A stretch of DNA of 64,000 bases from Rattus norvegicus (Eukaryota > Chordata > Mammalia > Rodentia > Muridae): contig NC_086025.1 of the NCBI RefSeq assembly GCF_036323735.1, positions 111,674,688 to 111,738,687 on the forward strand, in the 5' to 3' direction. The notes below the pieces were generated by a model. It searched no databases and had not been told where the DNA came from. It saw only the letters and a program-made list of their open reading frames with translations. Position 1 is the first letter of the stretch, and each line of letters begins with the position of its first letter. Below, in pieces: positions 50,845 to 62,815 of the stretch. A program made the translations under genes and the position numbers.

Positions 50845-53165
50845 GGTTTTACTGCTGTGAATAGACACCATGATCTAGACAACTCTTATAAAGGACAACA
50901 TTTAATTGGGGCTGGCTTATAGATTCAGAGGTTCAGTCCGTTATCATCAAGGGAGGAACATGGCAGGATCCAGGCAGACATGGTGTAGGGGAAGCTGAGA
51001 GCTCTACATCTTCATATGAAGGCTGGTGTGTGGAAGAGTCACTTCCAGGCAGCTTAAAACCCACAACCCCATGACACACCTACTCCAATAAGGCCATACC
51101 AATTCCAACAAGGCCACACCTTCTAATAGTGCCACTCCCTGGGTCGAGGATATACAAACCATCACATTCCACTCCCTGGCCCCCATAGGCTTGTTCAGAC
51201 ATATGAGCCAAAGGGAGCCATACCTAAACATAGCAGAATAAAAATATATTTAGTCAAACTTTCAAAGCTCCCGTAGTCTATAGTAGTCTTAACAATGTTA
51301 GAAGTTCAAAGTTCAAAGTTCAAAGTCTCTTCTGAGATCCATCCAATCGCTTGACTATAAAGCAAGACAGGAAACCAGCTGGACAAAGTCCAAACTCTGC
51401 ATCGCCAAGGCAGATGTCAAAGCGGTCTTCAGATCTTCAACTCCCCTTTCATCTCTGTTGACTGCAACAAACTTCTTTTTCCCGGGCTGTTTGCACTCCC
51501 TGTTAGCAGCTTTTCTGAGAGGATAGCCTGTGGCTCTGGCATTTTGAACATTTCATTGTCTCCAAGGCAACTTCAATGTTATGGCTTCTTGTTTCATCGT
51601 CTGGGATCCACACATGATCCTCTGGGCTCATCCATGGGGCTGGTGTCACTTCTCCAGCTCTGCTCTCTGAAGCACCCTAAGCTCAGGACGATCCAGTCCA
51701 CTGCTGCTGCTATTCTTGGTGATCTTCCCATGGTACTGGCATCTCCAATACACTGGGGTCTTCTATTGCAACTAGGCTTCATCAAAAGCCTCTCATAGGC
51801 TCTCTTCATGGTGCCAAGCCTCAAACCCTTTGCATGACCCCTTCAGTTCTGGGTTATCAGCTGCGACTGAGGCCGCTCCTTTACCAATGGTCTTCCATGG
51901 CCCCTCACAGTGCCAAGCCTCAGCTGTTCTTCGTGACCCCTTCACACCTTCAAAACCAGTACCACTCAGGTGACTCTTGTACATTACCAAGTCCTGCTGC
52001 AGTACAAGGTGCAACATTGGCTATCTCTGGAACACAGCTTCTTTGTGCTCTCAGAAAACATTTTCAAGAAGTTTTCATCTCAGAGATGTTGGTATCTTCT
52101 TAATCACCACTAATTTCTTAGCTCCAGCTAACCAGAATCAATTGTCCTAGTCCCTTCTATTTTTCACTCTAAAGCCAGAACCACATGACTGAAGCTGCTG
52201 TGTTCTGCTGATTTCTGGGGCTGGAACATGGTCCCCCCTTCTTCTATTACCAGCTGGGTTTAAAGATATGGTCCACTAAGCCTGGATTTAAGTTCTTATT
52301 TACTTAGAGCCTGCTCTGTCCCAGGTTGGCTTTAACTCAGCTCTGCTTTGCTTTATCTCCTGGGATTAAAAGTGCATACTACCATGCCTGGATCTGGGAC
52401 TTGTTTTGTCCCAGGCTGACCTTGAACTCAGAGATCTCCTTGCCTTAGTCTCCTGGGATTCATAAGTACTATGCCTCAAGATCTCCATGCCAAGATTCAA
52501 GTCAGAAACTTGTATCTCCCGTACTGAAGATCAGGATCACAGGTGAGCCTTCCAGTTATGGATTGTAGTTCATTCCAGATAGAGTCAAGTCAACAACGAG
52601 GAATAGCTGTCACAGCCACCCACAGCTCCCTCAGCAGAACTTGTAGGGAATCTAGCCAACCCCAGGCATGGCAACCATGGCTCTGGCAGGCCTTGCCTTT
52701 CTCCTCCATTCTCTCTGCCTTGCTAAAATCCATTGGATTCCATCCCTAAAGCTACCCACCAAGGTCTACTCCCTTATTTGGCCACTTCCTCCAGATGAGA
52801 CTGACTACCAAGGACCAACTATCAAAGCATTGAAGTCCATGGAACAAAAGCCACCTTTGGCTCACCTAATTACCATGCCCAATTAAAATTAAATAACTCA
52901 TCCTGACACAGGGTTTCCCCTTGTACCGCCATCTTCCTATGTACCTCATCTGTCTCATCTCTATTCAGAGGAGTCCTTTGTCCCCCTCCAGGACAGATCC
53001 CCTGCCAACCTTCCCTTGTTCCCTTCCCTCCCCCTCATCCTCTATCTCTGGTCTTTGTCTCTTATTCCCTGCCCCCTGTCCCTCTGGGGCAAATAAATCT
53101 CTTTTGTCCTGAGAACTTGGTCTTGGGGGGTCTTGAGTGTTTTTTTTAAAAGAACTCATTGGCTG
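50845..53165. mobile_element. Composite rodent interspersed repeat, about 2.3 kb
   Basis: The left 350 bases (ACTGCTGTGAATAGACACCA, AACTCTTATAAAGGACAACA, GCCACTCCCTGGGTCGAGGA) are an antisense copy of the LTR family at 19081. The next part (GGCTATCTCTGGAACACAGC, GGACTTGTTTTGTCCCAGGC) is a middle-repetitive rodent sequence with B1-like inserts. The right end, GGCAAATAAATCTCTTTTGT plus CCTGAG, looks like an LTR R/U5 with a poly(A) signal. No retroviral gene is recognisable. Confidence 0.55.
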
Positions 53166-53529
53166 ACTGTCCAGTGGGGCTCCTGTATGATGCTGACTGA
53201 ACAACAAGCTACTCCAACTTGAAGGAGATTGGTAGGAAGGCAGGCTTAGCGGTGAAATACCATTGGTTTCCTGGGCTGGAAGCCTGCTGCACAGTGCACA
53301 CTCAAGGCTGCCTGCTCTCAGGGCAGGCTAGAGGAATGAACTTGGAACCAAACACAGGCAAACTTACAAACATTCTGAATGGACAGAGCAGTCTCCCACC
53401 CACATGCCTGGCCCAAGCAGAAGGGTAAAGGTCTAACTGGCAGAGAGGACTAAACGCAATTGTTCACCAATAAGCAACTTTTGCAAACTAAGTCAACTCT
53501 TAGGAAAGGGGCCAAGAAGATCAAGGAGG
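53166..53529. other. No gene recognised
   Basis: Unassigned. Confidence 0.45.
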
Positions 53530-53965
53530 AAAAAAATTTCAGCAGGGACGATAGGAACTACACTTAGTAGGGAAAACAGACTTGAAAGAATTAGTTCATC
53601 CAAAACACTAAAAATGAACTAATGACCAAATGAACAATAACAATATTAAACTTTGAGGGGAAGAAGAAAGCCAGTATCTACAGTTCCTATAATTTATAAT
53701 TTAAAATGTTCAGTACTCAGCAAAGATCAAGAGAAATTCAAAGAAAAACTCAAAATCCATTCCTAGAGGGGTGAAAGTGGGTCATAGAACTGGCTTTGAG
53801 GGTGGGCTAGATGTTGGACTTACCAAGCAAGGACTTCAAAATGGATGGTGTAAGTGTGTAATGAATTAAAAGAAGGTATAGAAACAATGAGTGTTTCAAT
53901 AGTGACTTCCACTGCTGAATGAGGGTGAGAACAAGAATTATGTTGTGCTTTTTAAATTAAAATGT
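53530..53965 (+). mobile_element. Old L1M/HAL1-like LINE fragment
   Basis: GCTAGATGTTGGACTTACCA followed by AGCAAGGACTTCAAAATGG and later AAAGAAGGTATAGAAACAAT parallels old L1/HAL1 5' sequence ('cagatgttggacttactagacaaagacttt'). Not coding. Confidence 0.5.
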
Positions 53966-54019
53966 AAAATAGGTGAAGGGAGAAGCCCACCATCTTGGCA
54001 CTAGATTTGAACAGGCTAA

Positions 54020-54300
54020 GAATAAGCATTCAGAGATATAGAGCCAAAAAAGATGGGATCTTTATTCACACAGAAGCTGTGGTCATATTGGCACAAGATC
54101 AAGCCAGCCAAGATTCCAGCAGAGATGGGGTAGATGACTTCTAGGACCCACTCCTTACTGAGGAGCTATGAGCAGTGGATAGGGGTGGAGAGAGGGAAAG
54201 TCTTTTGTGGTAGTGGTTACTGGTACTTTTCTTTTGTTCTAGTGGATGGCCACCCTGCCCAGGCACAATTGGGCAGCGTTAACTGAACTTAAGCTGTCAA
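54020..54300 (+). mobile_element. L1 (Lx-like) 3' UTR fragment
   Basis: GGCACAAGATCAAGCCAGCC, AAGATTCCAGCAGAGATGGG, GACCCACTCCTTACTGAGGA and CTAGTGGATGGCCACCCTGC are rodent L1 3' UTR blocks. Confidence 0.68.
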
Positions 54301-54639
54301 ACTTCTTTTTACAAAGCAAATCTTACTTGGTGCAGTGCTCAACTCTAAACAGTTGCATTTAGCAGGTGCAGTGGCTTCTGCTATTCGCCCCTGTGTTGAT
54401 GGGTTCCCTTGCAGCTTTATGTCCATCTAAGATAAGATGTCCAGATTGGAAGTAAGAGAGTGTTGGCTGATCGTAGAGATACTGATAAGCATACCAAAAG
54501 ACTAACTAAGCTGGCTAGTGACAACAGTGCCTCTACACCTGATGTTCAATCATGTGACATCCAGGAGCAACCAAGAAAAGGTAACATCTGCTATCTTTAA
54601 ATAGAATATTCAATTTATAACCTGTTATTATTCAATTGA

Positions 54640-54765
54640 GTCTCTTCCCCTTCTCCTACTCCCTCCCCCTCTCTCCCTCTCCCTCATTCCCTCTTTCTCT
54701 TCTCTCTCTGTTTCACTGTATCTCTGTCTCTGTCTATCTGTCTGTCTGTCTGTGTGTGTGTGTTC
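54640..54765. repeat. CT-rich, (GTCT)n and (TG)n tract
   Basis: A pyrimidine run passing into GTCTGTCTGTCT and a short TG run. Confidence 0.88.
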
Positions 54766-54774
54766 ATATGCACA

Positions 54775-55055
54775 TGTAGAAGTTGGGGCAACATTAAGTG
54801 TCATTCTTCAGGCATCTTACCCTTTCCATTTGAGATAGGTTCTCTCTTTGGCCTAGAACTTTATCAGGTAGGGTCAGGCTAGCTGCCAGCAAGCTCGCTG
54901 GGCTCCATCAGTCTTCCCCACACCCACCTCCTCATGACTGAGACTGCAAGCATGACCCACCGTGCTAGGCTTGTGTGGGCATTTGGGACATTAAACTCAG
55001 GTAATTGGGCTTCAGCGGTAAGTCTTTACTGACTGAGCCATCTCTCCAGCTTCAG
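54775..55055 (-). mobile_element. B2/B3-like SINE
   Basis: It ends GTCTTTACTGACTGAGCCAT plus CTCTCCAGC, the reverse of a B2 head. The interior has TTTGAGATAGGTTCTCTC and GACTGAGACTGCAAGCATGA. Confidence 0.68.
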
Positions 55056-55811
55056 CGTCATGTTCTAACTCAGTCAGGATCTCCTCAAACCAGGGGCACA
55101 CACTCAGTGGTGGCATTCTGGACAGGGAAGAACAATTGCAGGGTGATATCATGCCCACTGCACCAGCCCCTTCCCAGACTTATGTGAAAAGTAGGGTCAG
55201 TTTTTATTTCTCCCTACAGGGAGAAATAGCCTCTCTACAGGGAAATTTGGAGGAAGGGTTGAACGACATTTTTTTCAGAGTGTAAACATGTTACAATCAC
55301 AAAGGCCAAGATTCCACAATTCCCCAGAGTCCTTCACACAATGGCAGGGTTTGGGGAGTGTGGGGTTGCTAATAAACTAGAATTGACTGCTTGACCCAGA
55401 TTAAACTTGTAAAGATGTTTGTGGACAAATGTGCCCACTGGGGTATGAATAATGTCTTGTGACTAACAAGACAATGACATCAAACTTCATCCTTACAGAA
55501 AGCAGTGATAAGCCCAAGAGTGTGGGCGAGCCTGACAGTAGAGCTGATGCGGAAAGCCAGGTTGCTTGTGACTCATCTGGGAAGTGGCTGGTGGGGACAG
55601 ATAAAAGAGTGGAGGGTGAATTGATAGCAACACAGATGTGATAATGCCATGTGTTTGTTTTTGTTAGCTACTGGCCTTGAACCAAGGGATGACCAGAGGA
55701 TCATGGGAAATGCTCCTATTTTAAAATGGGCCTCTTCTAATTTGTTATCCTGTGATGTCTAGTAAGGGGCATTGTCCTGTTATTAGGTAATGCCATTTAA
55801 ACTCTATAAAT
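55056..55811. other. No gene recognised
   Basis: Unassigned. GGGAGAAATAG is locally repeated near 55215. Confidence 0.45.

Positions 55812-55860
<49 letters not shown>
55812..55860. repeat. (CA)n microsatellite
   Basis: An uninterrupted CA run of about 48 bases. Confidence 0.98.
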
Positions 55861-55863
<3 letters not shown>

Positions 55864-55864
55864 G

Positions 55865-56880
55865 AAAGTTTCAATAGTAGGTTTCCATTTTTGTCAAAAT
55901 ATTTTTACAATTATTTGTCCCTCTCCACATTCCTCCTCCACCTTGTCCTACCATCCTCCTTCCATGAAGTTTACTTCCTGAACCACTCTTCCCATTTAGC
56001 CTTTTATACCACTTCATTCTCCCTCTTGAAATCCCACCCTTCTCTAATTTCCTGACCTCCATGCCTACTCCCAATGGAACACATATTTCCGCAGATTCCA
56101 GGCTAACACTCTCAAGTGAGAGAAAATATACGTCAGTCGTCCTTCTGTGTTCTCTCACTCAGGATGATGGTTTCCAGCTCCTTACCTTTACCTTGAATTT
56201 TGTATTTATTAACAGCCCAGTGTGTAAATGTGTAACAGTTTTATTATCTGTTCTTCAGTTGACAAACATATAGTCAACAATGGCTATACTACTTTGGCGT
56301 CATTGCAAATGAGGTCTCATAGATCATCCTCCCAACACTAGAGGCTCTTGTCAGTGCTCTTAGTGGTCTGGAACTTGACTGATGGATCCAATTGCAGAAG
56401 ACACCACGTCCTTGAGTCATAGAACATGGGGAAATTAGCTTGTACTCACCCTGCCTAGATAGCATTCATAGTGCTGGAGAATGCTATATACTCTACTGGG
56501 AGAAAAGAAATCACCACTCTTCATTGGCGAACCCTGTGTGTTAAAGCAGTGGCTGCCTGGAAGGACAGCCCACAAACCCACTGGTGCAATAGTGGTCTGA
56601 ATGTAATGGGACTGGCTGATCACTTTCTGAGTGGCTTTGAGGTCATCCTGTAAGTTAGAATCCATAGCTGGATCTCCTTACTGGGACCAAGATCCTTCAG
56701 CCACATGTGCCTTAGGGGAGACCCCACTACTATTACTCTTCTCAATGGACCCCTATACTCTTCCTTACACCCATAAATTATTGATTAATCCTCACAAGAG
56801 AAGGTTCTTCTTGCATTGGATAGTGACTAACATGGAGAGCTACAACCTATAGAGATGTAGACAGAGGTAACAGAATGATC
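55865..56880 (+). mobile_element. L1 (Lx-like) 3' region
   Basis: CTCAGGATGATGGTTTCCAG, CTTCAGTTGACAAACATA, CTCTTAGTGGTCTGGAACTT, CAATGGACCCCTATACTCTT and TTCTTCTTGCATTGGATAGT appear in the order of rodent L1 3' sequence. The coding frame is not intact. Confidence 0.6.
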
Positions 56881-56895
56881 AGCCCTAAATAAAAC

Positions 56896-56980
56896 ATACA
56901 CACACACACACACACGCACACACACACACACACACACACCACACACGCCACACATGCACACTCACACACACACTCACCCT
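56896..56980. repeat. CA-rich microsatellite inside L1
   Basis: CA dinucleotides with a few CG and TG interruptions. Confidence 0.95.
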
Positions 56981-56984
56981 TTCA

Positions 56985-57460
56985 CCCAGGGATCATCATA
57001 GAAGACAGGATGGTGGTGGATGTTTATAAAAGTGTTTTCTAACAACCACGGGGAAGTTGCACCTACGGATTCATAGCATTTGAGATGGGACACACAACAC
57101 CTCTGCAGGCTCAGGCCACACAAATCCCAGCATGAAGAGCGGGGGTAGCCATGAAGTCCTACCCCTAGCTAAGGAGCTATTGGCAATTGGGGGCTTCTAG
57201 GAGAAGAAAAGTCAGTTTTCTTTATGGATGTGACCTCTGAGTGAGGGGTAGACTACACTTCAATGATGGCTGCACATCCAAGAGCATAGGGGTGCCACAA
57301 ATTGTATTTGTTTTGTTTTGTTTTGTTTTTATTTGAAGAGGATACAAAGTTGGCTTGATAGAAAAGGTGGACAGATTGGGAGCAGAGAGAAAGAGAGTGA
57401 AGGCTCAAATGCACTGTGAGATTTTTTTTAAAGAACTAAAAAAAAAATGAAAAACAAATA
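56985..57460 (+). mobile_element. L1 3' UTR end with A-rich tail
   Basis: AGGGATCATCATAGAAGACA, ACCCCTAGCTAAGGAGCTAT, TGGCAATTGGGGGCTTCTAG and GAGGATACAAAGTTGG, ending in AAAAAAAAATG and AAATAAAAAC. It continues the L1 piece on the other side of the CA run. Confidence 0.7.
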
Positions 57461-57526
57461 AAAACACCCAACAGATTTCTTAGGCAGGAACTTAATTGTT
57501 TGTTCCTCCTTCTCCTCCTTCCCTTT

Positions 57527-57700
57527 TTTGTGTTTAAGTGTCTGTATGTGTGTGTATACATACATATAAGTGAGTATATACATATATATGCATATATGTG
57601 TGTATATATATGTGTGTATATATATGCATGTTTGTGCATAAATATTTATATGTGTGTGATATGTGCACATGCATGTACAGGTACATGCGTCTCTCTATAT
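57527..57700. repeat. TG/TA alternating tract
   Basis: TGTGTATATATGTGTG-type sequence. Confidence 0.9.
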
Positions 57701-57765
57701 ATGCTTTTGGATGCCAAGGAGGACATCAAGTGTCCTGTTTTATTACTTTTACTTAATGTCTTTTG

Positions 57766-57862
57766 ACTTTCTCTCCCTCTCCCTCTCCCTCTCCCTCTCC
57801 CTCTCCCTCTCCCTCTCTCTCTCCCTCTCCCTCTTCTTCTCCCTCTCCTTCTCCCTCTCTCT
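57766..57862. repeat. (CTCCCT)n hexamer tract
   Basis: About 15 CTCCCT units with a few CTT variants. The antisense Arg/Gly frame is an artefact. Confidence 0.95.
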
Positions 57863-58018
57863 GGATCTAGAGCTGTTCCAGTGGTCAAGCACAGGAAAGC
57901 CCTAGTAATCCTACTCTTTCCACAAGGCTCTTTGGTTACAGATGTTGTGTGCTGTGGACTTGAACTCAGGTCCTTATGCAACAAGCACTCTCATCCTCCG
58001 AGCCATCGTCTCAGTCCC
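57863..58018 (-). mobile_element. B3-like SINE fragment
   Basis: GTGGACTTGAACTCAGGTCC, CAACAAGCACTCTCATCCTC and GAGCCATCGTCTCAGTCC are antisense B2/B3 blocks. Confidence 0.55.
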
Positions 58019-58079
58019 TTAGGTAGAGCCTTAAGACAATGTCATGTGACCTCACTTAAAGAGTCATAAGAAAGTCATT

Positions 58080-58283
58080 ATTTTTATTTGCGTGTACTTT
58101 CATGAGTTTATGTGCACCATGTATGTACACATGTCTGTAGAGGAAAGAAGAGGGTGTCACGTCCCTCGGTACTGGAATTGCATGTTGGTTATGATCTGCA
58201 TGATATGGGATCCTGAGAACAAAGTCTAGGTCCTTTGAAAGAACAATAAGTGCTTTTAACTGTTGAGTCAGCTCTGCGGCCCA
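58080..58283 (-). mobile_element. B3 SINE
   Basis: CGTGTACTTTCATGAGTTTA, GGAAAGAAGAGGGTGTCACG, AAGTGCTTTTAACTGTTGAG and TCAGCTCTGCGGCCC form an antisense B3. Nothing is recognised from 58284 to 58705. Confidence 0.65.
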
Positions 58284-58705
58284 GCAATCACCATTCCTAG
58301 TGATAAAATGTTAGAATAACAACAGTTCCTTTGCAAGGAAGGAAGAGGCAAAAACACTCAGGCAGGCAACACTAGAGCCCCCAGCTAGTCTGGCAGGGCT
58401 TTAAAAAGAAATGAGCTCATGAGGTTTGACTGACGGAAGTGTGCCTGTCGTTACTCACACTTAACACCACTGTGCATGCCAAGACCCAGTAGGATGCAGA
58501 GGCCAAGTATTTCATAAGGCCAAGTATTTCATGATTCCATGGAAATTTGTGGGTTGGATGATTAGATAGATATTGAACAATGATTGCCCTTCCTACATGA
58601 CAGCAAAATAATCTGAAAAGTAATTTTAAGAGGTATGTCATTGCAGTACAATGGCAATAATATGCTTAAGAGACTTAGGAGTAATGTAACCAATGATGTT
58701 CAAGA

Positions 58706-58849
58706 GTCACATACACACACACGCGCGCACACACACACCAGAAGAAGATAAACACACTACACACACTCACTAAGAGATAAGCACATAAACACCACACATA
58801 TACCACACATACACATACAAGCAACAGAAGAAAACAAGCATGCCACATA

Positions 58850-58887
<38 letters not shown>

Positions 58888-59057
58888 ACACACTTACCAG
58901 AAGATAAACACACAAACACCACATACACATATACACATGAGCAACAGAAGAAAACAAGCATGCCATATAACACACACACACACACCAGAAGATAAACATA
59001 CAAACACCACATACACATACACACATGAGCAACAGAAGAAAACAAGCATGCCATATA

Positions 59058-59103
<46 letters not shown>

Positions 59104-59227
59104 GCGCGCGCCAGAGATAAACACATCACACATATACACTCACCAGAAGATAAGCACAAACACCACACACACACACCAGAGATAAACACACAATACTTAT
59201 ACACTCACCAGAAGATAAGCACAAACA

Positions 59228-59267
<40 letters not shown>

Positions 59268-59290
59268 ACTAACACACACAAGCAACAGAA
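58706..59290. repeat. CA-rich VNTR with longer composite unit
   Basis: A composite unit of (CA)n + CCAGAAGATAAACAC + ACATACACAT + GCAACAGAAGAAAACAAGCA + TGCCATAT. The GCAACAGAAG landmark falls at 58821, 58941, 59029 and (truncated) 59282. It contains a 53-base perfect purine-pyrimidine alternation at 59059-59111 ending in (CG)n. Confidence 0.95.
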
Positions 59291-59556
59291 GACATGTAAG
59301 ATGGTCCCTGCTTAGAACCCCAGCATTTGACAAGTAAGAGGCAGGGGTTACTAACTCAATGTCATCCTCAGTCACACAATTTGAGGCATTTTTGGTCTTT
59401 TATAACACTCCGTCTCAAAAAAGAAAACAAGCAAGAATCAGAGAATTAAGAGAAGCTGAAATTAGAGAAAAGTAAGCCCACAAACAGGAAGCCAGTATTT
59501 ATGATGTCAGTTCCCCCAACTGATTCATAGCTTGTGATGAAGCTTTGAGAACTTCC

Positions 59557-59967
59557 TGTGCCGATTAGTTTTTGATAACTTGTGGGAAACTAGAGTCACC
59601 TGGAAAAAGATAATTCTGCCATTGAGGAGCTAACTTCATAATGCTCACAGATAGGCAAGTCTGTAAGGAATTTTCTCCATTGATGATTGATCTGAGAGGA
59701 TCCAGTTCACTGTGGGTGGCCCTGGGCAGGTGTTCTGGGTATAAGGAAGCAAACTGAGAAAACTATGGGTAGAAAGGCAGGAAACAGTATTCTTCCATGA
59801 CCTCTGCTTTAGTTCCTGCCTCCAGGTTCCTGTTGTAAAGATCTTCCCTAACTTACATCAGGGATGGACTGTGACCCGAAGGTTGTAAAATGAAATAAAC
59901 TCCATAATCTACTAGACACGTTTGGTCAGTGTTTTTTATCATGTCACCAGAGAAGCAAAGTAAGGCA
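59557..59967 (+). mobile_element. MaLR-like 5' LTR
   Basis: TTTTTGATAACTTGTGGGAA, ACTAGAGTCACCTGGAAAAA, TTCTTCCATGACCTCTGCTT, a poly(A) signal AATAAA at 59894 and an end near AAGTAAGGCA. It is followed five bases later by a tRNA-Leu-type primer binding site. Confidence 0.72.
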
Positions 59968-60490
59968 AAAATTGGTATCAGGAGTGGGGTTGTGTTGTGA
60001 TGGACCTAACCATGTGGTTTTTATGCTTTGGAACGTCTTGTGGGAGGAAAGTTGAAATTTTGGAGTTTTGGGGGAAAGTCACTGCGTACACAGAGCTTAG
60101 TGAGCTGTTATGGGTACAAGAAAACTAATACCAAGGGCAATGATAGTAGATGTCAGATTTGTGCGATTTAAGAGGAAGGCAAAGGCTTCATCAGGACCAC
60201 CTATGTAATAGTTTGGACTGAAAATATGTGGAATTTAAACTTTTGCTTTACTCTGAGGCTGAAGAAGTGAGAGACCAGCATCATGAGGTAGACTCTCCAG
60301 GAAAGTATTTCCCCAGGGTCAGCATACAAGAACCCACAGTTAAGAGAGTTTGCAGTTTCTTAAAGAGATTAGAACTTTTGAAGTATTTGATTTTTAAGAC
60401 GATGGGACCTTTAAAGTTTTACTGTGTTTTATCATGGTATTACCACAAGATCCCAGGAATAAACAATAAAAGGAAGATTATGGTTTAACA
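59968..60490 (+). mobile_element. MaLR/ERVL-like internal region, non-coding
   Basis: It starts with TGGTATCAGGAGTGGGG at 59973, complementary in type to the 3' end of tRNA-Leu, as ERVL/MaLR elements use. About 500 bases follow with no retroviral domain recognised. It ends with a purine-rich AAAAGGAAGATTATGG. An old non-autonomous element. Confidence 0.62.
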
Positions 60491-60491
60491 G

Positions 60492-60905
60492 TGGTGTAGG
60501 TTTTGTGTCAACTTGCCAAGGTAGCAAGTGTGCTGGCTATTGTTTGACAACTTGACAGAAACTGAGAAGAGGGAACCTTAATTGTGGAAAGGCCTCCATC
60601 AGATTGGCCAGTGGACAAGTCTTGGGGGGAAATTTTCTTGATCATTAGTTGATGGTGGAGGACCTGATCTACTGAAGGTGGTACTATTCTTGGACAGATG
60701 GTCCCAAGTTGTATAAGAAAGCAAACCGAGCAAGCCATGGGGAACGAGGCTGTAACCCTGCTCCCTTGTGATCTCTGCTTCACTTGTATTTGTACTTCTG
60801 TGTGCTGATTTTTGCACTTGGTGTGATGCCCTCCAGTTCCCTTCTGTGGCACTTTGCAGTCTGGGACCTTGAATAGCATTAATGAGCCCTCTCTGCTGCA
60901 AGTGG
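60492..60905 (+). mobile_element. Second MaLR-like LTR, different subfamily
   Basis: TTTTGTGTCAACTTGCCAAG, CTCCATCAGATTGGCCAGTG, ATTTTCTTGATCATTAGTTG, AAGTTGTATAAGAAAGCAAA and GTGATCTCTGCTTCACTTG. It is related to, but clearly diverged from, the LTR at 59557, so it may be the 3' LTR of an old element or a separate insertion. Confidence 0.58.
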
Positions 60906-61434
60906 GGTAAGTGAAGGCATTAACCCCTCTCCAGTGTTTGGAGGTTTGTTCTTAATGATCCCAAGAAAGAGTGGCTTCTTGCTTTGTAGTGGCCATGGCT
61001 GCAGCAGACAATTTGTGAACATGACCTCTGTGTGTTTTCTCTACTTGCCAGTTGCAAGGGATTTTCCAGAAAGGCAGAATTGGGTGGTGCTGTGGCTGAG
61101 CAAGCCTTGCCTTGGAGGAGACTGGTCCATGCACCAGTCCAAGCCTGGCTCTGTTGTCATGAGCGACTTGAATATCATTTCCAAGGCTGAAAACTTAGGG
61201 ACTTTCCACATACACAATTCAGGTTAATATCCCATTTCCCCACAAACAAGTGCAGAGGAACCTCACAGGGCCTAGGGTTTTGAGGACTGTCTTAAAGTGT
61301 AATTGGAATGAGACAGTAAGTTGGTGAGCTGGGCATGGAGAGAGAGAGAGTCAAAAGAGTGGGATAATAAAGAGAGTGACCTACTCGGAGGTTGTATGGA
61401 GAGAAGAGAAGCAAGGGCGACTAAGAGTGGATCC
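60906..61434. other. No gene recognised
   Basis: A 97-codon frame at 60934 has no domain or splice support. Confidence 0.45.
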
Positions 61435-61535
61435 AGGTGAACCTCCACTTCTGCCTAGCTGGACCACTTGCAAGACAGACTCAGCTTTCCCATCTGTAAA
61501 ATGGGCACATTTCCCAGTACACGAACCCACTTGGA
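61435..61535 (+). mobile_element. MIR SINE fragment
   Basis: CTCAGCTTTCCCATCTGTAA followed by AATGGGCAC is the conserved MIR 3' core. The preceding part is diverged. Confidence 0.68.
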
Positions 61536-62559
61536 AATCCCACATTTGACAGTGGCAAGTCAAGAGATATCACCTGAGCTGTTACAAGAAATTTGAGCAA
61601 TTTGAGATGAAGACGTGATCCAGAAGGGACAAGGACACAGCGGACACTGTTCTCATCCTCCTCATGTCCTATGGGTCTTGTGACAATTCAGCCAAGCAGA
61701 GAAAGTGTCTCGACGACATTAAGCCAGTGACATGGCAGTGACATGGTCTGGCTTCTAGGTAGACTATGACAAACTGTTCACAAAAACCTCACCCTCAGGA
61801 GACCTGTAGGGCAAGCTAATGGACTCAGGGCCTTGTAACTACAGGGGACATTTGATGGGATTGTGTGGACCAACATAGGCTCTTTCCTAAGTTTTGCATG
61901 TTGAGGGGTTGGGGTGGGGAACTAGGTGGGGACTGGCGGTGAGCCTCTGAGGTCAGTATCAGTGTAAGCACATGTATACATGTGTATGCACAATCAAGTG
62001 TGTGCACATGTGTGGGCAGAGGGGGTTGGAGTTGCAAATACCAACACAGCAAAAGCAATGGGCAAAGGAGGGCCGCCCTCCAAGCATGATGTGCCCCTGA
62101 CACCTGAGAATCAGGGCCGTGGTGACCTGAGAGAGACCCTCAGAACACTGGGCCCCCTTGTGAGTGTCCTTGAGACTGTGCATGAGGAAGACTTAGCAAC
62201 CATTAACAGCTTCAGTATGAAGTAGAGCATGTTCGGTGGCATAACTGCCCCAACCCACCCCTGTCCTGTAAGCAGCCCCACTGGACTATGGCTCAGCAGG
62301 ATAGTAGGCACACATGGCATGGTTTATTAGTCTGGGGTGACAGGACCTTTGTTCACATTTTCCCAGGAAAGTCACACATCACACGGGTGGGGTCAAAGCT
62401 GATCAGAAAGGATAATGTGTTTCCGAAACCTGAGTCAGAAAGAGACCCAGAGATGCTCCCTCCTCTTGGCCACGTAGCCTTTGGTTAACTGTCTTCTCCA
62501 CATTTGTTGGCTACTCTCTTCCTTCCAAATCACTGTTCATTGGGATGCTCATATGTAGT
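61536..62559. other. No gene recognised
   Basis: Unassigned, with a short TG-rich patch near 61970-62010. Confidence 0.45.
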
Positions 62560-62765
62560 CAGTCATTTGAGGCAGGGTCTTGTATAGCCCAGGCTGGCCT
62601 TGAACTTACTGAGGCTGACTTTGTGCTCCTGAGCGTCCTGCTATACCTTTTGAGCGCTGAGATTACAGGCCTGTGCAGGCATGCCTGGTTTTATCTGGTG
62701 CTGGGAATCGAACTTGGGGCTTTGCATGCTAGGCAAGCCTTTTACCAAATGAAGTACATCCCCAG
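62560..62765 (-). mobile_element. B4/RSINE1 SINE
   Basis: Antisense B1-like blocks (TTTGAGGCAGGGTCTTGTAT, CCCAGGCTGGCCTTGAACTT) are followed by an ID-like part (GGTGCTGGGAATCGAACTTG, GCATGCTAGGCAAGCCTTTT). Confidence 0.82.
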
Positions 62766-62767
62766 CT

Positions 62768-62780
62768 CTACACACACACA

Positions 62781-62815
<35 letters not shown>

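Noticed and set aside
59968..60490. Retroviral gene remnants in the MaLR-like internal region
   Set aside because: No gag, protease, polymerase or envelope motif is visible. MaLR interiors are usually non-coding relics.
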